64,000 nucleotides of DNA from Ctena decussata (Eukaryota; Mollusca; Bivalvia; Lucinida; Lucinidae). The DNA lies in assembly GCA_963989385.1 (NCBI GenBank), contig OZ022513.1, positions 18,087,928 through 18,151,927 of the forward strand, in the 5' to 3' direction. Below, in pieces: positions 55,263 through 64,000 of this stretch; the stretch's first letter is position 1; every line of letters starts with the position of its first letter. A model generated the notes under the pieces. That model had not been told where the DNA came from and made no database searches. It saw nothing but the letters and a program-made list of their open reading frames with translations. A program made the position numbers and the translations under genes.

Positions 55263-55869
55263 GATAATTGTAAGGCTTTTATAGTTTTACAAGATGTGAC
55301 AACGTGTATTTGCTGATCTGGGGCGGTTGTACATTGTGGGGATGCAGATTCCGGAGCAGGGGGCTTGCTGTTTGGACATTGGTTCCGCCACTTGTCCAAT
55401 GCTCCACGCTGCATAACTTTCCCGGCAGTACATAACCGGTACAGTTAGACGATGTCAGATCGGATATTTTTGTGTACGTTAATGTAACTAAATAATAATT
55501 ATTGTATTGTTTTGTTTTTCAGATCTGTGAACAGCTGTTCTTGATGTCCTCAGCCTGTATTGATCGTAATAAAAGTGGTAAAGACTAGAACTGGGGTCAG
55601 GCAAGTCCATATATTCATAATATCTCTTCTTTACTTCTTTTCTACAATTTCCACTCTTTCATTCTTGTCTTCCTTGTCTATCCATAACCGGAAATTTAAC
55701 ACTCCTTTATTTTATTTATTTATCTTTTTTTCTCCTGATTCTGTTCTCTAGATGACTTTTTGTATATAATATCTCTTAAGTATGGGAAAACTCAAATTTG
55801 TATTACTCATATCCAGATGGGGGTGGGGGGGGGGGGGGGGGTGGTCGGAATTGGTTCTGTTGGTTTCTT

Positions 55870-55990
55870 GTGACGATATGTATTGTGGCTCATTACTAGA
55901 GCCACCTCGCAAAGGTGGTTCTAGTGAGTGTTCGCTGCACATATTCTTATGGTGGTTGGTTGTCATTGGCCGCCCCCTTATCTGGAAAAT
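55870..55990. mobile_element. Diverged relative of the F3 MITE
   Basis: Centre AGAGCCACCTCGCAAAGGTG and flank CCCCCTTATCTGGAAAATTA resemble F3 layout but with a different loop sequence. Confidence 0.45.
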
Positions 55991-56272
55991 TACCATTTGC
56001 GTTTCAAAAGTTATTTGAACATATATTGTTTTGTACATCGTTGCCTTATTGTCTTGATGTATATATTACTGTATGGGGAGGACCGTACGTAACTAATTTT
56101 GAAAGAACTTGTGGTCCGACCAAATTGCTTGACATATTAAGAGGCAATAAAATATGTTTAAACTAAACGCAGACCAGCTCCGTAACCACTCAGGCTGATC
56201 AGCGCTTTTGCTTTTCGCTGCATAGAAGTTGAAGAATCTCCCAAGTTTCTCAATCCGAAATTAAAAGACTAT

Positions 56273-56380
56273 CCCAGCAGGCACATGACATCGAAATGAC
56301 GTCGTACTGACGTCGATGCGACGTCATGACGTCGCATAAACGTCAGTACGACGTTATTTCGACGTCGTGTGCCTGCTGGG
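56273..56380. mobile_element. 108-bp palindrome packed with GACGTC sites
   Basis: CCCAGCAGGCACATGACATC to GACGTCGTGTGCCTGCTGGG. Arms near-perfect; multiple TGACGTCG/TGACGTCA words. A related copy is at 63795. Confidence 0.92.
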
Positions 56381-56583
56381 TACAGCTTGTTTCTGTAGCT
56401 GCACAGGCTGGAGGATATGGTAAAGTTTTTTTTCGCGACGTGGCTAATATTAATGATCGTAACTCCTGTCCCAGAAGTTCCAAACGTAAAACATATGCAT
56501 ATTATGCATGTTACATGTTAAAATCTCTTTCCACGTTTATAAAATTATGCCATTCATGTGAATAATTGGTATCGGAACAAAAT

Positions 56584-56617
<34 letters not shown>

Positions 56618-56624
56618 GGGTATT

Positions 56625-56775
56625 TTAGCAATGTGAAGAATTCACATGCATGCTATATGAAATTTTACTTCGTACGTATTTGTCACATACGTGTGACTTT
56701 TGTGACGTATCGGTACCAATTTGTCACGTGCTGTGAGGAATTGGTACGAATTCTTTACAGTGTGACATATACGAA
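56625..56775. repeat. Short array related to the minisatellite at 53640
   Basis: GTGACGTATCGGTACCAATT and GAGGAATTGGTACGAATTCT with TTTGTCACATACGTGTGAC repeat the same half-palindromic words, preceded by a 29-base poly-A (56586-56614). Confidence 0.75.
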
Positions 56776-57144
56776 GTGTGAAATTACGGGTCCACAAAGC
56801 TCCGTAGGTGTCAAGAACTTACACGACTGTCATTTTCCCAGGAAAGGGTGGTCAGGGTAAAAATGAGGAATAAAAACAATACTGCATGCGACATTAACAG
56901 TCGGAATTTTGTTTGCCCTGTGTACTATCAAACTTTCTTTTTCTTGTCGTTTAATTTCCTTAAGTATTATTCTATCATTTTTGAAAAAAACACAGCCCTG
57001 TCCAACTTCATAATTTCAGAAAATCGGACATCAGCAGTCCATTTTTCTGAATTAGCTCAGTCATAAAACTTACCTAATTTGCATGATCATTGTTGCCCTT
57101 GAAGATATCCACACCAATATGCGCCGGCTGGAGCCGGAACCCTT

Positions 57145-57212
57145 CCATCAGCTCGCTATGCCTGAAATTCTATTGAAAAGGCCGGAAAACCACAAGTCAC
57201 CCATCAATTCCA
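57145..57212 (+). mobile_element. SINE family S2, tail fragment
   Basis: Only the 3' part remains: CCTGAAATTCTATTGAAAAG and CACAAGTCACCCATC. Confidence 0.65.
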
Positions 57213-57254
57213 TTAAAATTTCTTACGCTTTAACATGTTTTCACGGATTAATTA

Positions 57255-57336
57255 GAAAAGAAGAAGAAGAAGAAGAAGAAGAAGATGATGAAGAAGAAGA
57301 AAGGAAGAAGAAGAAAAGGAAGACGTAGAAGAAGAA
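57255..57336. repeat. (GAA)n microsatellite
   Basis: Imperfect GAA/GAT run giving Glu- and Lys-rich artefact frames. Confidence 0.95.
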
Positions 57337-57542
57337 GAATGCTGAAAGCATTGCCAGAGGGCGTAAGAACCTTTGATTTTTTTTTTTTGTTTTTCATTTA
57401 CAAATCTTTGATGGCCATCTTAAAGTCTGTTTTTGTTTATATTACAGTCTACTCATATTTGAATGTTGTTATTAGTGTTGACACTGCTGTGCAGTTGGTG
57501 TTTTTACTATATTCTTTATTCCTTCGGGAGTCATCACCAAAC

Positions 57543-57916
57543 GAATACCGCATACGCGATAATTTTTTCGCTGTGTTCCATTTTCCGCGGTATTTCGCGG
57601 TCACTTAGAACCGCGAATATTAAAATCACGAAATATTTTCCTGTTTCTTACAAAGTATCAGCAGTTGACACAGTGTTTTTTGTTTCTGTCTGCTTCGGTA
57701 AATGCTGGTACTTTTCACTCGAGCCAGCTCTTTCATTAACCTGCGGCCCCTGTCTTAGGTTAATTAACGAACTGGCTCGAGTGAAAAAAAATGGCAATTT
57801 TACTTTTCGCGCATATTGCTAACCGCGAAAATTAAAAATCGCAAAATTAATGTTTATGTTTTTACCCTAAACCGCGAAAATCAGAACCCGCGAAAATTAC
57901 CACATATACGGTATAC
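57543..57916. mobile_element. 370-bp MITE with CGCGAA-rich TIRs
   Basis: Left ATACCGCATACGCGATAATT and right AATTACCACATATACGGTAT, with CCGCGAAAATTA-type words repeated inward. An inner palindrome CACTCGAGCCAGCTC / GAACTGGCTCGAGTG sits at its middle. Confidence 0.85.
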
Positions 57917-58043
57917 ATTATGCCTGTATCTGCGACGTTAACGGACCCGCAAAGTTTCTGCAAAATCGTCACAACAACAAGAGAGGACAGCAGAGTTTGT
58001 TTTAACGATTGAATATGACGGTAATATGATGTTTTCCAAATAT

Positions 58044-58284
58044 GAGCCGTGACACGAGAAAACCAACAAAGTGGTTGTGCGCCCAACGCAGACTCAGATC
58101 AGTCTGGGCATCCAGCAAGTCTGATCAGACTCTTCAAGTCGCCAAGCGCTTAGAGGGTAGCTAAGGGCCTCAGCTACCTCCATGCGGACAGCGAAGAGTC
58201 TGATAAGACTGGGCGGAAGTCCAGGCTGATCTGAGTATGCGCTGGTCGCACAACCACATTGTTGGTTTTCTCGTGTCGCGGCTT
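58044..58284. mobile_element. F1 palindromic MITE, copy 15
   Basis: Complete, well preserved. Confidence 0.94.
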
Positions 58285-58454
58285 ATATATTTTCCAGCTG
58301 TCAGTCAAGGCTTGGTCACGCCTGGTAAACGCAAACTCCCATTCCCACCTGGGAATTAAAGCTCCAAACTTCTGGAGCTAGTTAGCCAAAACATAATAAA
58401 TTATCAATAATGTTCGACTTTAACACGTGTATGAAAGCACGTTTGTTCAAAATT

Positions 58455-58694
58455 GAGCCGCGACACGAGAAAACCAACAAAGTGGTTGTGCACCCAGCGT
58501 AGACTCGGATCAGACTGGGCATCCGCTTAGTCTGATCAGACTCTTCGCTAAGCACTTCAGTAATGGGTAACTAAGGTTCTAAGCTACTTCCATGCGGACA
58601 GCGAAGACTCTGATCAGACTGGGTGGATGCCCAGGCTGATCTGAGTCTGCCCTGGGCGCACAACCACTTTGTTGGTTTTCTCGTGTCGCGGCTC
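58455..58694. mobile_element. F1 palindromic MITE, copy 16
   Basis: Complete, only 170 bp from copy 15 and in the same orientation. Direct repeat AAATT on both sides. Confidence 0.94.
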
Positions 58695-58860
58695 AAATTT
58701 GCTTTGAAGAAGTAATCACAAAAGTATTTAACCCATTAATGCCTAGTGGACTCTTCTATCTGTATAAATTGGAGGAGTCCTTTTGTCATTGAAGGGGTGT
58801 CAGGTTTAGTTTATATTTCGATTTTTTGTTTTATTTTGAGGAGAAATACCCATTTAGAGT

Positions 58861-58930
58861 ATGCAAATAGTGTAGACCCCGATCAGACGCCGCGTTCGCG
58901 GCGTCTGATCTGGGTCTGTACTGTTTGCAT
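58861..58930. mobile_element. F2 short palindromic element, copy 4
   Basis: Arms ATGCAAATAGTGTAGACCCC and its complement; centre GACGCCGCGTTCGCGGCGTC, a GC-rich hairpin. Confidence 0.9.
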
Positions 58931-59174
58931 ATATCCCATTTTTAGGGCGCTAGGCATTAATGGGTTAAAGTGACCAACATGATTTTGATTTGGCCACTTT
59001 CTGGGGTCTTTTATTCTTTCGTTATATATCTTCATGTCCAGCTTATATCAAATATAGCTACTATCCCTCTCCCTCTCTCTCTCTCTCCTGTTACCTGATG
59101 TCTTATTATTTGGTCCAATACTGCATATATTTTCATGTTCAGCTTGTATCATATATAGCCATTTTTGTCATCAC

Positions 59175-59419
59175 GCCGGGCCGCGGCGCTTCTGACTCAA
59201 GCACCAGAGGTCCCGGGTTTGATACCGGCCACTTACATTCGTGGAGATTGATTCTTGATACAAAAGTTGTTGGCGAAAGTGTGTGCACTTATTACTCGTG
59301 TTAATCGCTTAGGAGGTCTAAGCCTACCCAGGAATAGTGTGGTTACGTTAACTGACCGACATGACCAAAGCTGTTTACCGTGGGTGTAAAGCCCAACAAC
59401 GGAACAACTACAACAACAA
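59175..59419 (+). mobile_element. SINE family S1, diverged
   Basis: Starts GCCGGGCCGCGGCGCTTCTG with a decayed A box, then the S1 body, ending (CAACAA)n. Imperfect 13-bp target duplication TTTTTGYYATCAC at 59162-59174 and 59420-59432. Older than the other copies. Confidence 0.85.
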
Positions 59420-59432
59420 TTTTTGCTATCAC

Positions 59433-59786
59433 ATACATGAAATACGATATGCAAAATTTGCTTTAGAAGAACCACATATAAGAAGCAAGAAAAGGTTCGT
59501 CTGTGAGACTATATTTCTGAAACGAATTCATCCTACAGAGCAGAAAACAGCAATTTTCACGCTGTTTCTTGTACGTTGTCTCCGTTGCCTGTTATGAATG
59601 ACTGACCCACTTGAATTCATTTCAGTGCCCAGCTGACGTACGCGTGCTTCCAAATATAACAGGTAATTGCGGGAATTCATAGGAGTGAGGATGATAAACG
59701 ACAAAAAACGTTCAAATCATGAGAAAATATTTATTGCTTCAACTGTGTGTGGTACCAAACAACAATATGGAATACATTTTATTATA
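59433..59786. other. No gene seen
   Basis: Spacer between the S1 SINE and F1 copy 17. Confidence 0.55.
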
Positions 59787-60007
59787 GCCGCGACACGACA
59801 AAACCAACAATGAGGTCGTGCGCCCAGTGATGACTCAGATCAGCCTAGGCATCCGCCCAGTTTGACTAGACTCTTCGTTAGGTGCTCAAATGGTAGTTAA
59901 GGGTCTGCGGACAGCGAAGACTCTGATCAGACTGGGCGGATGCCCAGGCTGATCTGAGTCTGCGCTGGGCGCACAACCGCATTGTTGGTTTTGTCGTGTC
60001 GCGGCTC
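59787..60007. mobile_element. F1 palindromic MITE, copy 17
   Basis: Complete ends; about 20 bp missing near the centre (the usual GCTACCTCCATG is deleted). Confidence 0.92.
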
Positions 60008-60097
60008 AATAGTTGTGTCGCATCTTTTAAAACCACCGCATGTGCATACATATGCGCAGACCAAGTATAACTTGGGATGCTTCCGGTCAAAGCCAGT

Positions 60098-60274
60098 CAG
60101 GTCTGCCCAGTCTGATCAAAGTCTACGCTGTCCAAATGGAGCAAGGTTAGACCCTTAGCCACCCTTTAAGCGCAAAGCAAAGACTCTGTTTAGACTGGGC
60201 GGATGCCCCGGCTGATTTCAATCTTTTTTGGGGGTGTGCATTCCACTTTGTTTGATTTGTTGTGTCGTGCCTCA
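60098..60274. mobile_element. F1 palindromic MITE, copy 18 (left-truncated, old)
   Basis: Left arm starts within TCTGCCCAGTCTGATCAAAG; right end decayed to GTGTCGTGCCTC. Confidence 0.8.
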
Positions 60275-60489
60275 TTATGCTCAGAAGATATGTCACGCCT
60301 GGTAAAAACATGCAATTCCATTCCCAACTGGAGCTTTTAACTAAACATCAATATTCTTCCAATAGTTAGCCAGAGTCATACAATGCTGTGTAACAACTTA
60401 TATGTATTTACACCATATCTGTACAAAATTTCAGCTTTGTAAAACGGAAGTTCATTCTTGTAAAAAATAGACTGGTGAAGTTCTCACAA

Positions 60490-60545
60490 AACTTCTGAAA
60501 GTGACCAAACCGAAATTTCGGTTTGGCCACTTTCTGGAGTTTTGG
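60490..60545. repeat. Hairpin with AAGTGACCAAACCG arms
   Basis: ACTTCTGAAAGTGACCAAAC, centre CGAAATTTCG, GTTTGGCCACTTTCTGGAGT. A related half occurs at 58970-59008. Confidence 0.7.
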
Positions 60546-60682
60546 TATAAAATTGATTTCGTTCGTATAACAAGTAATGCAGCATTGGAAGAGTCACTAA
60601 TGCCATAGATACAAATATTATATACATATGATATAAAATAAGTTTTGAATAACTCTGCCAGCTCTTTTACATCAAAGCAAAT

Positions 60683-60919
60683 GCATCGCGACACGAGAAA
60701 ACCAACAAAGTGGCATGTGCGCCCAGCGATGACTCAGATCAGCCTGGGCATCCGCCCAGTCTGACTAGAGTCTTCGCTTTATGCTTAAAGATAGCTAAGC
60801 GTCTAAGCTAGCTCCCCGCGGACAGCCAAGACTCTGACCAGACTGGGCGAATGCCCAGGCTGATCTGAGTCTTCGCTGGACGCTCATGCCACTTTGTTGG
60901 TTTTCTCGTGTCGCGGCTC
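60683..60919. mobile_element. F1 palindromic MITE, copy 19
   Basis: Complete; left end starts GCATCGCGACACGAG, right end GTCGCGGCTC. Confidence 0.93.
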
Positions 60920-61110
60920 ATTAATATATCACAAATATGCTTTACATGCATAGAGACGAAAAGCACTGTAATTATTTCACAATAATTTTTCAGAAGTTTG
61001 AACTTTAATTTCCTGGTGGGAATAGAATTACGCATTTTACAAGATGTGGGTATTCAGGCCCATGACCACTTACTTATCAGCACTAAAAAATCCGAGTCCT
61101 TCCATTACAC

Positions 61111-61291
61111 ACCTGTTAACTATGTTTTCAAGGATGTTACGAAAACGAAAAAGAGCTGCTTCGAAACGAAAAAGAGTCATAGATACCAAACGACCTGCTC
61201 ATCAGGTAGTTTGGTAACTATGACTTTTTTTCGTTTCGTAACAGCTCTTTTTCGTTTCATAACAGCCCTTGTGTATACATAGTTGACCAGG
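61111..61291. mobile_element. 181-bp palindromic MITE
   Basis: CTGTTAACTATG / CATAGTTGACCAG ends; arms with TTACGAAAACGAAAAAGAGC and GCTCTTTTTCGTTTCATAAC; centre ACCTGCTCATCAGGT. Confidence 0.85.
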
Positions 61292-61397
61292 GGTGATTAT
61301 AACAGATGCGTCTTGCAATTTCGACAGAGTTTAAAACCTGAAATGGAATGGTTTAGAATGGAATGGATGAGATAACCTTCATTCCACTTGGCTCAAC

Positions 61398-61492
61398 TTG
61401 TTCTCACAGAGTGGGATGGTACTCTTACAGGAAAGACTTTGCTCCCTCTGAGGGAGCAAATTCTTGCCTGTAAGACTTCCATCCCAAATCAA
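61398..61492. mobile_element. F5 hairpin element
   Basis: GGGATGGTACTCTTACAGGA, TTTGCTCCCTCTGAGGGAGC and TGCCTGTAAGACTTCCATCC form a strong hairpin. Confidence 0.8.
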
Positions 61493-62334
61493 TAAAATGA
61501 ATATCATCTCTGCCTATCTCTTCCACTCCATTCCATTCCATGTTTAATGTCAACATTTCTACCTTCGTTTCAAATCCTTGTACAGCACATAAGCAACAGC
61601 AGAAACATATAAATAACAGCAACAGTAACATATACTGAATTGTATATCATAGAGTGACGTTAAATATTTCTAAGGACTCTTTTTGCAACTTTTTTTCTCT
61701 CAGTATAACTAAATATTTCACCACACATACTAAACACATTATAGTCATTAACAAACCCATAATTCCATTAAAAAGATAAATATATATTTTATCTAAATGT
61801 TGTAAAATTAAAAATATGTGCATACTAATATTGTACAGGAATAGTTCGATTTACATGACTTTTACAATAACACTAAATGGAACATATCCTAAAGTGATTC
61901 ATTATAACAATTTAGAATTTCATGACCTATCGTACATACAATTCCTTTAGCACAAAATGATAAAGAGATGTACATACTTTAAAATACATATAAAGTAATA
62001 TATAGCTCAATAATAGGATGATGTAAAAGACTGCTAAAAACAACGTTAAACAATATCAGTTTCAGCAAACAACACTGACCCTTAAAACATGTGACAAAAA
62101 TATAAAAAAAATCCTCTAAGCTTCATTATGTATAGAATTCAAAGACTACAGAATAAACAGTTTAGATCTAGATAAAGATCTGGATAAGGATCTGGATCTA
62201 GCTGTTTGCAAACTCAATTACTGTCGTTTAATAGCGCTTGAAGTCTTAACAGTGATTCATAAAAATATTTGCCTACTGTGGTATTATACCTTTCCATAAA
62301 ATGATGAATACATGCACATGCTCTAAAATACGTA
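61493..62334. other. No gene; AT-rich
   Basis: Very AT-rich spacer; at 62165-62205 a run of GATCTRGATAARGATCTGG. Confidence 0.55.
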
Positions 62335-62573
62335 TGAGCCACGACACGAGAAAACCAACTTAGTGGTTGTGTGTCCACCTCAGATTCAGATCGGCATGGG
62401 CATCCGTCCAGTCTTAGCAGAATTTTTGGTATGTGCATAAAGGGTAGCTAAGAGTCTATAAGCTAGCTCCATGCGGACAGCGAAGACTCTGATCAGACTG
62501 GGCAGATGCCCAGGCTGATCTGAGTCTTTGCTGGGTGCACAATCACTTTGTTGGTTTTCTCGTGTCGCGGCTC
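62335..62573. mobile_element. F1 palindromic MITE, copy 20
   Basis: Complete, both terminal repeats clear. Confidence 0.93.
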
Positions 62574-62810
62574 ATATATAGAAATATTTTGCACAGTAAT
62601 AGCATGATGTTTAAGAAATCTAAAACAACATTAATCAATATCAGTCACAACAAACAACAATAACCGTGGTATAAGGCATAAGGTTTTTTTTTATGTTCTG
62701 CTGTGATAAAACATATCTAAAACAATTTCCGAAATTGTCCCAAAACGAAACAGTTTGGTTTTACTTACAATACAGTGCAAATAATATGATTAAAAAAGAT
62801 GCCGACGGAG

Positions 62811-62887
62811 TGGCAAACAGTGTAGGTCTGATCAAACTGCTCCTTCAAGGGCAGTCTGATCTGGGTCTGCACTGTTTGCTCAGACCT
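62811..62887. mobile_element. F2 short palindromic element, copy 5
   Basis: Arms GGCAAACAGTGTAGGTCTGA and its complement ending GTTTGCTCAGACCT; centre CTCCTTCAAGGGCAG. Confidence 0.88.
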
Positions 62888-63572
62888 ATCTATTCTAATA
62901 CTTAGAGGTTTGCGGTCCAGCCCTGCCAAACCTCCTACAAATTGCCGTTGTCGTAAAGCAGCTTAACTCGCAAAGCAGAATTATCGCTAAAATTGGTTTA
63001 ATTCCCATGACTGTTGTATTTTAAGAGCTGCATCGTCTGGGTGTACAGAGAGAGTTGCGAGAGTTCAGCTGATCTCGTTTTGTGGACTGCCGCAATACTT
63101 TGTTGGCTGGAGACAGTTGAACAGTTGGAAGTCTCTAGGCGATCTTAACTAATAGGAACCGGCGAACTGTACATTCACAGACCAGGCTTTGCATTTGCAC
63201 AGTATGATCTGAGTATGTACAGATTGGCTGTACCTTAAGATTGGCTTTCTCATTTATTTTATTGATAATGTATTGACCAATATGAATAAAACCTAAGTAG
63301 GGCTCAGTCGGAAGATGTCTGGGTTAGATTGATAATATCCTGGCTTAGGATGTCTGGCTTAGATCGATGGTATCCTGGCTTTGAACTCATAAGACCCATG
63401 TCAACGATAAACTTAATATTTTCAATTGAAATGTGGATAAATGCTTAGAAATGCATATTCAGACCACCCAGCTTGCATCGGCCTTTGCTTTCGGATGCTA
63501 CGTTAAATAACGATTGGGGAACAAAGTGCTATGGGTGGATAGCACGGTTGTTTTACAACATCTTTTGTTTCT

Positions 63573-63609
<37 letters not shown>

Positions 63610-63794
63610 CCCCAACTTATCATATGGTAGGCCAGCAAACATATGCGATGACCACGACTAATTCCTGTAGGACCAAACAGGAAATTGCGAATGCGCATGT
63701 GCACATGAATGAGGTTTTCTTGCTCTAAGAGGATCATTTAGTTCGGTCTGCTAAACCAAAACAATGTCAGGAAACGCATACAAATTCCTAAATT
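62888..63794. other. No recognised gene
   Basis: Contains a GGMTTAGATYGATRRTATCC duplication near 63305-63385 and (CT)n at 63576-63607. Confidence 0.5.
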
Positions 63795-63903
63795 CCAAGT
63801 AGGCACATGACGTCAAAATGACGTCGTATTGACGTCGATGCGACGTGATGACGTCACATCGACGTCGATACGACGTCATTTCGAGGTTGTGTGCCCGCTC
63901 GGA
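63795..63903. mobile_element. Second GACGTC palindrome
   Basis: CAAGTAGGCACATGACGTCA to CGAGGTTGTGTGCCCGCTCGG. Same layout as 56273-56380 with more mismatches at the ends. Confidence 0.88.
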
Positions 63904-64000
63904 AGTCTGATACTGATGCGAAAGAAGATGAAAGGATCGGCCTGATTTGCTACCCGAATCCTTTCCTGCAGCGGTGTGCCTAATACAATGCGCACGCGAT

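Noticed and set aside
57083..57608. Glu/Lys-rich frames
   Set aside because: Caused by the (GAA)n microsatellite.

Overview
The window is nuclear DNA of an animal, most likely a bivalve mollusc. The only host gene I can read is a multi-exon animal gene with GT-AG introns. It sits in AT-rich, extremely repeat-dense DNA: tRNA-headed SINEs, truncated CR1/jockey-like LINEs, hAT-like elements, dozens of palindromic MITEs, minisatellites, and the repeat types I associate from memory with marine bivalves (units containing GGCGGCCATCTTGGAT, and CCGTCCGTCCGTC runs beside a CCGAAAGGTTCGG hairpin). The bivalve call is inference. Nothing bacterial, viral or organellar was recognised.

The host gene is an ortholog of WDFY2/WDFY1 (WD-repeat and FYVE-finger endosomal protein). 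It lies on the minus strand, with its start codon at 43399 and its stop at 23553. I rebuilt it by hand as 11 coding exons. All splice junctions are GT-AG, all phases agree, and the product is 405 residues (human WDFY2 is about 400). The FYVE finger has all eight zinc-binding cysteines and lies before the last WD repeat, as in the family. Introns hold LINE, hAT, SINE and MITE insertions. Four of the ten introns begin with a MITE only 6-15 nt after the 5' splice site.

Layout. 1-12,000: tandem units of about 175 and 155 bp, a 30-36 bp minisatellite, and the first cluster of a palindromic MITE of about 240 bp (family F1, 20 copies or fragments in the window). 12,000-23,500: palindromes, SINEs, two minisatellites, and a pair of inverted repeats of about 300 bp lying 4.2 kb apart. 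23,500-43,400: WDFY2 with its invaded introns, including a LINE split by one hAT-like element that is itself split by another. 43,400-46,900: C-rich upstream DNA, LINE and SINE pieces. 46,911-51,093: a 4.2-kb DNA transposon candidate with 68-bp terminal inverted repeats and a perfect 5-bp target duplication. 51,100-64,000: SINEs, MITEs, a palindromic minisatellite, a LINE tail and the second F1 cluster.

Apart from WDFY2 the open reading frames are repeat translations or TE remnants. Target-site duplications were read directly for many elements and are the firmest evidence given for the mobile-element calls. Functional statements on WDFY2 come from knowledge of the family.
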